This document shows, in pieces, positions 24,586 through 35,639 of a stretch of DNA of 64,000 nucleotides. The translations under genes were made by a program, and so were the position numbers. The stretch is from Linum tenue (lineage: Eukaryota > Streptophyta > Magnoliopsida > Malpighiales > Linaceae), in contig CAMGYJ010000010.1 of the NCBI GenBank assembly GCA_946122785.1, positions 9,213,467 to 9,277,466 on the forward strand, read 5' to 3'. The notes beneath the pieces were generated by a model. The model saw only the letters and a program-made list of their open reading frames with translations. It was not told the DNA's origin and searched no databases. Every line of letters starts with the position of its first letter. Positions within the stretch are counted from its first letter, which is position 1.

Positions 24586-25740
24586 TATTTTGGCAAAATA
24601 CACTTGTATATGCAAAATTTTCGCGTTTGTATCAATAATAGTCCAATTTGGAGAAATGCCACTTATAGCCACTTCCGTCCAATTCTTTAACGGTGTGTTA
24701 GCGTTAAGTCTGATAGACAAACAGAGATGCTGACGTGGCGAGCACTTCCGTTCAATTTTGTCTGTAAAAATCCACGTGGATTTAGAAAATAAAAAAAATT
24801 GTGAGAGAAAATAAAATTAAGGATTTCACCACAATAAAAAAACAAACTCATTCACTGAAAACCTCCGACCTTCATCTCTTCCTCCTGCTACCTTCGTCTC
24901 CACTGGTTCATCCCCTTCTTACTCTTCTTAGATGAGAGCAACTGGAGACTGAACCACTCCGCCCCCAGACTGAGAACGAAGGGACTCTAAAGTCCGAACC
25001 CCCCGTCGATGACCTAGGCTCTAAAACAACGCGCATCTGCCGGCGACATTAGGGGGTGCACTGTCTCACTCGAGCTCTCAGTCACGCAGGCGATCCCGCA
25101 AAGAAGATGAGATGATTTTGCTCGATTAAACCCCACGCACTATCAACCACCCCGGCGAGCTTCTGCCCTCCCTAAAGCTTGTTATATGGTAGATTTATTG
25201 CCAAGGGAGAGCCGCGAGTTACGAAGAGTGTCGGTGGCGGCAGATCTGCTGCCGGCGGAGTGAGTAAAAACATACTGGAGCTTGTTATCCACTCACTGAC
25301 TCTTGTTATCCTTGCCTACGACCATGGGTTTCTTCTGTGATTTTGGATTTGTAATCAATCCCAAGAATCGTGAATAGAAAACCCAGATAACAGAGAGACA
25401 ACCTGGTAACTATGAATCAATTCCAACGAATCGTGGTGTCGCAAATCGGTAGAGAGGCTGGGATGCTTGAGGAAGCGAAGCCGGGGACTTGGTCGGCCAC
25501 GAAATCAGGGGATTTGGGGAAGAAGATTTGTGGGAATGGAGAAGAGTACTCGTTGCATCGATCGGAAAGGGGAAGAGTATTTATAAGCAATGAGAAAGAA
25601 CCCTAAAATCGAAATCGGGGGAGATGGGTCGTGCGAAGCTGATATGAGGGTAGGAAAAATTTTAATTTTTTTTATTAATAAGGAAAAAAGGGGTTCCAAC
25701 GAGTGAAATGGAATGGAAGAGCACCCGATATGGAGAGTCT
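24586..25740. repeat. Unclassified repeat-like region
   Basis: Begins with CAAAATACACTTGTATATGC and GTCCAATTTGGAGAAATGCC, wording typical of one end of plant Mutator-like long-TIR elements, but no matching inverted end was found. The interior shows two CCTCCGACC/GCCGGCG-rich stretches and open frames (25412-25606) without a domain. I cannot classify it further. Confidence 0.35.
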
Positions 25741-25800
25741 TTGGTTGTTGTGTTATGTGAGTGAGTCTCTTTGTCCATGAATTGTCTGCCCTAGGTTCAC

Positions 25801-26066
25801 TGCTTCACATGATCCTGGTGTGAGTCTAGTACTCACATTGAGGGAAATAGGGGATGTCTTAGAAAATCGGTTGACCTCATAAGTTGCTAAATGATCTAGG
25901 AAATGCTCTACCGACGCCGGGGTTGCGTGGTGTTGCTTCACATGATCCTGGTGTGAGTCTAGTACTCACATTGAGGGAAATAGGGGATGTCTTAGAAAAT
26001 CGGTTGACCTCATAAGTTGCTAAATGATCTACGAAATGCTCTACCGACGTCGGGGTTGCGTGGTGT
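25801..26066. repeat. 133-bp tandem duplication
   Basis: 25801-25933 and 25934-26066 are almost identical copies starting TGCTTCACATGATCCTGG and ending GGGGTTGCGTGGTGT; differences are single bases (for example CTAGG/CTACG, GACGCCG/GACGTCG). The duplication lies in the 3' non-coding part of an Athila-like element, just before its polypurine-like tract. Confidence 0.92.
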
Positions 26067-26143
26067 TATAGAGGTCTGGATAGCTGCATTGGTTTGAGTC
26101 AGGTTTGCTTGGGGACAAACAAACAGTTAAATGTGGGAGAATT

Positions 26144-27480
26144 TGATAGACCGCTATCTGCACATGATTTGCCCACTATTATTGAACTGTTTGAGAGTCG
26201 ATTCTCGTGTTTTAAGTCGATTTCACGCTAGATTGTGCGTTTATGTCAAATTTCAAGACTTGGCACAGAAAGAGAGGCCTGGAAGCGAGTTTTGGGTAAA
26301 AAATGGAGGGTTGGCAGCAATGAGGAGCTGAAGGGCAAACTACCATGTCCGGTCACTCAAATACCCGATCGGGTATATGCGGCTGGGAGACCTGGAGAAG
26401 CAGAAGGCCCCCCGGTCGAGAGCCCTAAATACTCGACCAGGTATTTTCATAGGAAGCCGGGTATTGCCATTGACTGCTGCGCACCGTTTCATATATACCC
26501 GGCCGGTCCTCTTAATACCCGACCGGGTATTTGTACAGGTTTTCGGGAGCTGCAGCTGTTAAATGCGAATTTCGGGGTTTTAGGCTATCATCCAAGTTTT
26601 ATAGAAAGAAAGTGAAACCTAGAGAGAGAGCGACGAGCCAGACCTTCAAGGTGATTTAGATCGAGTTTTGACGCCACTGGAGCTCGATTTAAGCCTGGAG
26701 AAGTGCCGATTGACAATCAGAAGCTGATTTTCATCCTCTAAAGATTGATTTCTGCATCTGAAGCTGATTTCTCTTCTCTCTCTATAGAGTAAACTCTCTC
26801 TCTCTCATCTGGGTATGAAGAACCCTAGATTTGTACGTTAGGCTTGGTTGTATTAACCCAAATACATGATCTTCTAACATTGATTATATTCAATTGAGGC
26901 AAGATTTACTGAATTGCTTGAATCCTGATCAAATTCTGGTAGTTCCTACTTTGACCTAGAAAAATAATATCTGTCTAGGTTAACAGAACACCCTTAGTTG
27001 AAGGTGGAGAATTGACTACTTTAGTCAAGGAATTAATTCAGTATTGGATTTACTCCAGTAGATGAGGTTTTGCACATTAGGGCCTCAGTTTGTTTACTCC
27101 GATGGCGGTTAGTCGCCCACCTTGTATTCAGATTGAGAGGGTCTGAATACCTTTAGTCGGCACTTCAGACTGATTAAGAACCTTCCGCAGTATAACTGTC
27201 ATTAAATCTGGACTTGGTGAATTATAACCTGGTTTAACTGCAATCTAGGGGGAACCATATCTGTGTAACCTCTCTCAAACTTGAACCACAACCTTTACTC
27301 CTTTGTGTTTTGTTTAGATTAGTTACAACCTCACTACCATTAAACAGCTAGATAACAAGAATTCACGGAGTAGTTATCACATCTAGTACCTGGGTTAACA
27401 AATAAAGCTAAACCGCTATACTACGCATTAGTAGGTGGTTACACTTGGCCACTTTCTAGTGTGATAGTATAGGCGAGTCA
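26144..27480 (+). repeat. 5' LTR of an Athila-like gypsy element
   Basis: Starts TGATAGACCGC after the purine-rich ATGTGGGAGAATT and ends GGCGAGTCA directly before a primer-site-like sequence, about 1337 bp. U3 contains repeated palindromes of the ATACCCGATCGGGTAT type (26361-26532). The purine tract directly upstream is what normally precedes a 3' LTR, so a further element body, now reduced to 25740-26143, once lay to the left. Confidence 0.7.
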
Positions 27481-27482
27481 AG

Positions 27483-27505
27483 TTTTAGGCCTTGTTGCCG
27501 GGGAT
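27483..27505 (+). other. Athila-type primer-binding site (degenerate)
   Basis: TTTTAGGCCTTGTTGCCGGG follows the LTR end by two bases. Athila elements have TTTTTGGCGCCGTTGCCGGGG here, complementary to a tRNA-Asp 3' end; two or three substitutions are present. Confidence 0.65.
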
Positions 27506-27739
27506 GGCTAGGTTGTTGAAGAAACGTGGTTTCTGTTACTTTAGCATTCCTTTTCTGCATTATTATGTTTGCTTCTTCCCACTTTTGCCTTCACGATGTT
27601 TGCTTGCTTAGCTTTGTGCAGGTAGTGCATGACCTGTAGCCAGTCGGGAGCATTACCACCGTTGGATCCAGAACTTGAGCGCACTTGTTGCCAGCTTAAG
27701 AAATTACAGTGAGCGAGACAAGCTAAGGCGGAAACAACT

Positions 27740-28930
27740 AGATGAAAAACCTGAATCAAGAACAACCTCTAGGGATGCCCCTCCAAGTCCCTGCGGTGAA
27801 TCAAGTCCCACCTAATGGCTGACATCCGCCCGGTCATTTAGTATCCGCCCATCCCTGCCAACAACTTTGAGATCAAGCCATGCTGGATCAAGTTGATCAC
27901 ATCTTCCATCCAGTTTCATGGGCTCAAGGATGAAGAGGCAAGGGTGCACCTTTTTCGGTTCTTGCAGCTGACCAATGGATTCAAGCTGAACGGTGTCCCG
28001 GATGACGCAATCCGCCTTCACCTCTTCCCCCACTCTCTAGCGGGGCATGCAAAGAGGTGGCTAGAGACTCAGCCGACACTGTCCATCACTTCTTGGGACG
28101 ATCTGGCCAACAAGTTCGTGCATAGGTACTATTCAGCCTCAAAGACCTCGGAAATTCAACGGTTGATCACTCATTTTTGCCAGGAAGATGATGAGTCACT
28201 ACTAGATTCTTGGGAGCGGTATTCGAGACTGTTCTGGAAGTGTCCCCACCACAGTTGCAGTGATGTATTCACCATGGGGAACTTCTACAATGCTCTATCC
28301 CTAGAGAGTCAGAGTTTGATTAAGTCTTTGTGTCAGGGTGGAGACATTCTCACTAAGACTCCACCCGAGCTGAATCAGATGATCAGTACTTTAGCCACCA
28401 GAGATCATTCTTGGGGGCAGACCACCATAGGTAGGAGCTCTAGAGACAGGTGTAAATGCCATGGAGGCTAGATCAGGTATTGAGCGAGAGGTGGCAGAGC
28501 TAGTTTAGACATTGTAATAGCCTAACAACCTCATACCAGGCAGAGGCATGGCCACACCTCCTATAGTCCAGTGCTAGTGGTGTGAAAGTTCAAACCATTT
28601 GGTGGAGGATTGTCAAGCTATGAGGGAGTCCACCACCACCAAGGAGCAGTTGGATTTCATTACCAATGCTCGGTGCCTCGACCCCCTACAGTGGTACTTA
28701 TAGTGAGGGTTGGCGCCAGCATCCCAATTTCTCCTGGGGTGGCAACAACAGCACCACCAAATCTCCTAGATTTGCAGCACCGATTGGTGGCTTTCAGTAG
28801 AGGCAGCAGTACCAGACCCGATAGGGTCCATTTTTGCACAACAGCAGCCATTCCAGCCCAGATAGGGGAAACCCTTTCAGCAGCAGTAGAGGCAATTCCC
28901 ACAGTCAGCAGCAGCCCCAACACAGGGTGA
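27740..28930 (+). pseudogene. Athila-like gag with a nonsense-mutated CCHC knuckle
   Basis: Retrotransposon capsid/nucleocapsid remnant. The capsid region is open at 27893-28471, with the Retrotrans_gag pattern ITSSIQFHGLKDEEARVHLF, LHLFPHSLAGHAKRWLETQP, SWDDLANKFVHRYYSASKT and LDSWERYSRLFWKCPHH. At 28572-28613 a CX2CX4HX4C zinc knuckle is visible, but the residue after the first Cys is a TAG stop. Further stops occur upstream (for example in the N-terminal part near 27810-27840). It is followed by a Gln/Asn/Ser-rich linker and protease. Confidence 0.88.
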
Positions 28931-28934
28931 CCAG

Positions 28935-30045
28935 ATGTCTGAGCTGAAAAATATGGTGACGGCTTTCGTGAGCACCAGTACGGAGAAGTTCGCAAGGATG
29001 GACCAATTCATGGAATTCTCTATGGGGAAATTCAATGCATTGGAGGCAGGTCAGAGAAACCAGAGTGCTAGTTTCCAGGACCTCCAGAACCAGATTGGAG
29101 GGATAGCCCGGAACAACAGCACCAGAGCACCGAGAACTCTACCTGCCAGCACCATCTCAAATCCTCGCGAGCCTCACCAGCAGTTGGATGCCATTACTAC
29201 TCGAAGTAGCAAGATTACGACTGTTGTTTCTGCTCTGGTTAGGCACAAGGCCACAACCAGTGGTTAAGGAGCATGTCCCCCAGCTTCCCTTCCCCACTCG
29301 TATGCACAAGGACAAGCTGGAGACCGAGTTTGCCAAGTTCATGGCAATGTTGAAGCAGGTCGACATCAATATGCCGTTCGTGGAGGCACTATCGAAGATG
29401 ACCAAGTACATGAAATTCATGAAGGATCTCCTCACCAACAAGAAGAAACTTGGGGATCTGTCGACAGTGATGCTGAGCGAGGAGTGTTCTACAATCCTAC
29501 AAAACAAGCTGCCTGAGAAGTGCAAAGACCCAGGGAGTTTTACTGTCCCTCTTGTTATTGGAAGTATGCGTGTAGGAAAGTCATTTGTGTACCTAGGCGC
29601 TAACATAAATGTCATGCCCTATAAATTGTTTAAGAAGTTAGGCCTAGGTGAACCTAGAACCACTAGGATGAGTATTCAGTTAGCTGATTGATCGATTGTG
29701 CATCTTAGGGGTATCATAGAGGACTTACGTGTTAATGTAGGTGCATTCACATATCCTGTTGATTTTGTCATCCTGGACATAAATGAAGATGTGGATGTGC
29801 CTTTGATTTTGGGTAGACCACTTCTCGCCACTGGCAAGGAGTTGATTGATGTGCATAGTGGCAAGTTAATTTTGTTGGCTAGGGATGAACAAGCTACATT
29901 TTCTGTGTCTGACAATGCGAAACATTACCATATGCATGATGACTTGGATTACTGTGACATTATTGCTGATTTTGAGACCGCACTCGCCATCACGGGTGTG
30001 GGTACTGACGATGTCCTTGAGCTCTGCATTTTGCTAGGAGCTTAA
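28935..30045 (+). pseudogene. Athila-like gag C-terminus and retropepsin
   Basis: Plus frames 28935-29267, 29188-29691 and 29698-30045 give the gag-protease junction of Athila elements: KDLLTNKKKLGD, then the protease region GKSFVYLGANINVMPYKLFK, KLGLGEPRTTRMSIQLAD, a stop at 29689-29691, VHLRGIIEDLRVNV and VPLILGRPLLATGKELIDV. The family has an Asp in the D-x-G-A/S active site; here the residue in that place is Tyr (VYLGAN), so the enzyme would be inactive. A frame change lies between 29188 and 29267. RT, RNase H and integrase are absent downstream; similarity stops near 30130. Confidence 0.85.
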
Positions 30046-30139
30046 TCTGGAGGAGCAATTGGCAGCGTTAGAGCATGACGAGTTCATGGAGGTCGAGAAG
30101 CCATTCAAGCCGATCTCATCCTCTACCCATATCACCACC

Positions 30140-31503
30140 TCTCAAATCCCCCGACAAGAATCTCAGATCCCTAACTATGAATCTCAAATCCAAAACACCT
30201 ACATCAAAGGAAGATGCTTACCTCAAAAACTTTCTTCTCTTCGCAGCTGGTGTAGTCGTCTTCCTCGCGCTACTAGCGTCGATGTCTTCCTTCTTGCTCG
30301 GCCGACTTCGTCTTTCTTCAAGCACTGCTACCGGCGTTGCCAAACACCATCGTCTTCTTCCTGCCCGTACCCTCGTCGCCGGCGTCGTGTTTCTCACACC
30401 CGTCGTTGTCGAGAGGTATTTTGAATTATTTGGGAGAGAGAGAGAGAGGAAGAAGAAGAAGAACAGAAGAGAGCAGTCGACAGTTTTGGAGAGTGGGAGA
30501 GAAAGGAAAATGATATGATGGAGAGAGAAAATAAAATTAAACATAAATGAAAATGTTGGGTTTTTTTGAATTGTAAAAAAAAAAGGAAGAGGCTTGGTTC
30601 AGCCGAGCCACAAGCTGCTCTTCTCCTCCTCCACCGTCCGATCGCGGCTCGCCTACGTGGCCTCAAATCCAACCGTGTTAGTATATACTAACAGCTTATG
30701 CTGTTAGCAGAATAACCATATTGCTCCGAGGTTACCATACGTTGGAGCAGGAAGGGAATGCGCTGGTTGGACGGATTTGTATATTACAAAGGGAAAAGTG
30801 AATTGGAAGTAACAAAGGTCTCAGATCTGGGGATAGGATACTATGAAGCAGTTTTTCTTTGTTTGCCTCCTGTGTGTTTGCGTATAATGATGAAGACGAA
30901 GTAGGAAAAGGGAAAATGAATGTCGTGAGTGTGTGAGAGGGAGAGTGCAGCCTAACCTGCCAGGAAACGGGAAATTCGCTTTCGGTTTTCTTCCTTCTTT
31001 TTAGTTTTTACATTTTTTTTCTTGTTAATTCTCTACAAAGAATCAAAAGTCAACTCGAAATAACTCATCCATTCTTGTAAATGGAAAATTCAATGATAAG
31101 GTATTTTATGTTGGAATCGTGTTTCAACCGTTTTATACAAGCTACTAATTTAGTTATTGATAGAAGATTTTTCTTATCAACCCGCCAATACGGTATAATT
31201 TTTTAATCATTGAATGAAATTTGAAAGGAAATAATCATCTTAATTTATTCGGGGAAAATGATTTTCATATTTCCCCACGTAATAGGCCTACATGTTTTTT
31301 TTTTCTAAATGATTTGAAGCTATGTGATTTTCATTATGCTATGAAAATTATTATTAAAAAAATATTCATCTATCGATTATGAAGTAGATTCACGTTCATA
31401 GTTTTTTTCCAAGTATTGACATGGGAAAAGATAGTTAGAAACTTCTACCTGAAACCCACCAAAAGCAATACTTAGTGAAGTCACCCTACAAAATCAAAGT
31501 AAG
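30140..31503. other. Unclassified DNA, repeat-like then spacer
   Basis: 30140-30540 has three overlapping open frames on both strands, but low-complexity GAGAGA/GAAGAAG runs explain them and none shows a domain. 30650-30830 resembles one end of a Mutator-like element without a found partner. 30840-31500 is AT-rich spacer with nothing recognisable. Confidence 0.45.
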
Positions 31504-31509
31504 CTAACT

Positions 31510-32640
31510 CTAATGAGGACAGTAACAGAGCTTTACGTGCCACTCTATAGGCAGCCCAGTTGGCAGTCTGCGAACCGCCTTGAAAACTATACAAAGAGGA
31601 CACAACTCCAGAAACTGACGACACTCTCGAAGAAGGGTACCACCCAACGAATCTTCCACCGGCTCCGGCTGATGATGGTGGTGGTGGGGATGGGGGTGCA
31701 GGATGACGACGGCGCTGTCATGGCTAGTAAGCCGGTTGAGGAGGCAGCCCTGGTGCATCGAGCTCCTTCGGTGCCTGCTCCACATGTGGCCTCAGGACAG
31801 TCGAAGGGCGCGGCCCATCAAGGCACTCAACTCCTCGTTCCTCCTTCACCAGCTTCATGTTGTGCAACTTCTCAAATGGAAAGGACTCTATTTGGACGAT
31901 GATGGAGCAACCCGAAGTGTCGGCTAGTCTCCTATGATGCCCCCAAGTGCATCGTGTAAACTCGATCCCGACCCAGAACTCTGGAAAACGTGGTATCCAC
32001 CACTGAACCGAGATGGAGTGATGTTGTGGGTTGGGTCATAGTATCGAGTCCCATCAATCCTATATTAGTGACCATGTGCCCAGACTGCAGACTGGGGATC
32101 ACTAAGCGGGTGAGCAGCATGTGCATGATCCTCCACGGGGTCCGGAGCTTGACGACATTGGTGTTCGATGCACGGAACTGGTGGCCTAGGTGCTCCTAGA
32201 GGCAGATAGCCTAGTATGCCTTCTGATATATGAAGTCTCTGGCATACTCCCTCTCCGACTTGGTCATCAAAGTGCTGTCGAGGCCCGTGGGCTGATCAAA
32301 ACCGTCATAGTTCTTAATGTGGTGATGTCTCCCGAGCATAAACTCCACGTTTGGCCGGTTGCGTTTGCTGGTGGGCACCTCATGAATCAAAGTGGAGTAG
32401 AAATCCACACAGAGCTCTCTGTAGTTGAGCTCGTCGATGAACAGGAGGTTGCGCCACTGGGGATGGATGAGCACCCCAAACATCTTAGCTCGGCATCGGA
32501 ACATGGTAAACATGTCCATATCCAGGTACTAGTATTGTATCGCTATTACTCGAACTCATTCTCGTACTTCTCGTGGTTCACCAAGTAATGAAGGTACGGG
32601 TGGTTTGCATCAACCATCCTGCAAAAACAACAAAAACCAT
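31510..32640 (-). pseudogene. Athila ORF1-like remnant
   Basis: Minus-strand reading from about 32600 gives LVNHEKYENEFE, then FRCRAKMFGVLIHPQWRNLL, NYRELCVDFYSTLIHEVP, FMLGRHHHIKNYDGF (32519-32211), and then FRASNTNVVKLRTPWRIMHM, LLTRLVIPSLQSGHMVTNIG (32180-31932). This is the layout of the plant 'Athila ORF-1' family (a WxxLL..YxELVxEFYxxL block followed by FRAS...R.LH..L...L). Stops and frameshifts split it into three pieces and no other retroelement gene adjoins it. The assignment rests on pattern memory, without alignment. Confidence 0.55.
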
Positions 32641-33176
32641 ACACCATACATGGAAACATTCAACAATTACAATTCATCAGGGAGAAAAGAAATTCCCTCA
32701 CACCTGGGATTCCACTACATATATATGCCTTAAAAGGCTTTTCACAAGATTGGTTATCAAATGATTAAGCTCATTACACACAAGACACATCGAGGCATGA
32801 TTATAGGCTATTCATAATTCATCAAAAGTTGCACTTTCGAACCTAGAACGTGCCTCAATGGTCACCAACCATCATGCACAAAAGTGGACCAAACATTCAT
32901 TCACAAAATGCACTTGGTGGGCATTTTCCAATTCAAACACAAATTATACCAAATCTTGCCCACCAAGGCTCAATCAACCTCCGCAGTCACTTCATGCATC
33001 ATTCAATCATCATAAATTGACTAACCCCTCGCCCAATTTCAAGATTCTTGCAAAAATATACCCCATTCTCCTCATCTAAGAACTCTAACCCAATTCTCCA
33101 AAATTAACAAAGGGAAAGGTCGAAACTGACCTGGAGACACAATTAGGGACGAAGAGAAAGGCGAGGAGATGGAGTG
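32641..33176. other. Spacer, no gene seen
   Basis: AT- and CA-rich DNA. Frames 32573-32764 and 32858-33079 have no recognisable domain. It may be leader DNA of the ORF1-like element. Confidence 0.45.
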
Positions 33177-35420
33177 TAACATCCCAACCTAAAACTCATG
33201 TGCTGAACCAATGGCTCACCCGCACAACGGAATCTCTATCGGGGGTTACGATAAAACTCAACTCTTTACCGCTGGTAACACATACCAGCATCGTTTTAAT
33301 CTAACATCCACAACAATCAATTCTCAAATTACTCATTGTATACCAAATATCAACTTGATCTAGTTCATTTGTTTCATTTAAACCAAAAGAGAGTGTCATT
33401 CACTACTATGCTCAATACGGTATCATCCACTACGCATACCCAATCATCAACTCATGTAACATAAATGAGAATCATTTCAAAATTTTGGAAAACTTCAAAA
33501 CCGATCATCCATCGATCATTGTGCAATACCAGAGTTTCTCTCAATTCTTTCGGGCCTGTAAGAAAAGTGAGTCAGCTACTAAGCTGGTGTGTAGACCTTT
33601 CCCACGACCTAGTTTTGGTACCACAATCAGCTAATCATGTAGTGATATTCAATCACAATTCAGTAGTCTAGATATCATCCTAGGTCATCATATATGAATC
33701 ATAAATCAATATATCAAATCCATCAACTCGTCATCATCGAGCCAATTTAACCAATATGATAATCACATAGTTTCACGAACACACAAATAATGCATAATAC
33801 AAAAATTTCAATTAATTATTAATGGCACCAAGGCCACCTTACACTTACCCACACTTGAGCAAATCATCATCATCCGTGGTGCTCATGCAACCACAATATG
33901 TGCAGAAGCGAGCTAGATATACCCAAACCCATAATCATCTGGGGGTAAAAGTGCAGGCCCTTTCTACGTCTATATGGATTAATATGATCACGAATCAAAA
34001 AATTCTCATTTCTCTCATCCATCACAAACGATCCGGCATCAATGCAGTCCCACTGATTAACCGGTCCATGCAACAATCGATCTGAAATCAATGTAGTCCC
34101 ACTGATTAATCGGTCCGTGCATATCTCACGTTAAACATTTCATCGAATAAAATCAAATTAGGAATCAATGTCTTTCCATTGAGTTCCACGTTCAAATGAA
34201 TCTCCTATTCCTCGTCTCATCATCGTCTCAATCAATCAAGGAATCAGTGTCGTCCCACTGATTTCCGATCCATATAAATTTCACGGCGGTTATCAACTCC
34301 AATAAAACGGTAACTCCAGAAATCTCCCAAAAATACCAGAACATCCATTGATCATCCTAAAATAGGTCTGCCCAGTTCTTATCTTGTTCAACAACTCAAA
34401 ACCATGAAAAAAATATTACATCCGGTCTTTACCGCAAATCTCGTACTAAGCTCGTTTTTACCATTTTAATGATTATAACTCCACCAACTACCTAATTTAT
34501 CATTTTAACACTAAAACCAATTTAACGAGCCATTCTAGCCATTTTAAATTCATTAAAATCTTAAAGATAGATAAAAACACGTTTTTACTAATCTTTTCGT
34601 AAAATTCACCCTTATGCAGTTTTTAACCCAAAATACATTTACAGGTGCAATATTTTGATCAATCTGCCCCAAAATAAATTTAAGCATACAAAATACCTCT
34701 AATTAATTTTAAACTCAATCAACCCAACTATCCATTTTTTCGGTGAAACCTGTCAAATACCGATATTTATACCATAAAATCCATAACACTCAAGAACAAC
34801 CACCATATCATCATATCAACAAACCAGTCATCATCCACAGTAATTATTCCATCCAAATACACCCGTCAAGCATAAATAATCGATGCAAAAATTAAGGTCA
34901 TCTTAATCCCCACACACCTTAATTTATCTGATTCCAAGTCGGGAATTAAGTTCTAAAATTCCACCGATTGACTCCTAAAAATACTCCTCGTTCCCAAGGT
35001 CCTGTAGGCGCAAAAAGTTTGTCATTTGGAAGTCAAACAAAGAAACTACGAGCCAATTACGATTAGTATAGAAAATTATTGAATGGTACCCTATATTTTC
35101 GAACTGTCAGAAACAGTTCCAGAATATGTATATTGTACAATTATACCTACAAACTTTCGAACCTCATTTGAGCTTGGAATTCGATTCCGTCAACTTTGTG
35201 ATGCTCATGGAGACGAGCTCTACGCATTGGTACCAAGTTTTGGAATTATCGGCGCAATTGATGATGTCGACGCGGACATCGATATTTATGACAAGCCTCC
35301 GAGGAACCTCTTACAACCTTCAAAATTAATTTCTGACTTCATATATGAGTTTTTAGGGGTCCGATTACCTAAACTCGAGCCTTTGACGGTTTATATCGCC
35401 TAGCGAGAGAAGGCTACGAA
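33177..35420. repeat. Truncated LTR, homologous in inverted orientation to 42619-45513
   Basis: Starts TGTAACATCCCAACC. Along its length it matches the reverse complement of the LTR at 42619-45513 in segments, for example the GTGGTGCTCATGCAACCAC word, the ATCGATG/ATTATTTATGCTTGA block and the segment encoding ELGIRFRQLCDAHGDELYA. The far end expected from the homologous copy is missing; it breaks off near 35420, where a different LTR fragment begins. The two copies are well diverged. Confidence 0.7.
34030..34262. repeat. Degenerate repeat of AATCAnTGTnGTCCCACTGAT units
   Basis: The phrase (A)ATCAATGTAGTCCCACTGAT recurs with changes near 34036, 34090, 34160 and 34242. Each unit is itself an imperfect hairpin (ATCAGTG...CACTGAT). 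Confidence 0.65.
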
Positions 35421-35429
35421 GAAAGGAGA

Positions 35430-35620
35430 ATTGAAGGTGGATTTGACCTACCTAAGCCAAGAGGATGTCATATTTCATCTCCAACAATCAATGAATCAAC
35501 TAGGAAGAAGGAGAATAAAGTTTTCATGGGGTTTTCCTCTTTTCTAGTTGTTGTTCTTTCTCTATCTATGGAGTAGTTTGTCTTTTCACTTGGATGACGT
35601 GAACCCTAAAGCAGGCTAGT
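35430..35620 (+). repeat. Fragment of an Athila-like LTR related to 40690-40930
   Basis: Shares with the LTR at 40140-41631 the succession CCATGGG/TCATGGGGTTTTC, TTCTTTGTTG/TAGTTGTTG, TATGGAGTAG/CATGGAGTGG and GTGAACCCTA. Only about 190 bases remain between the truncated LTR on the left and copia pol on the right. Confidence 0.5.
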
Positions 35621-35639
35621 AGACAGTGGTATATCAAAC

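Noticed and set aside
24586..25740. Complete Mutator-like element
   Set aside because: Only one end resembles a MULE terminus; no matching inverted end or target duplication was found.
30059..30672. Overlapping open frames on both strands (121, 147, 108 and 92 codons)
   Set aside because: Explained by GAGAGA/GAAGAAG low-complexity runs; no consistent protein features.
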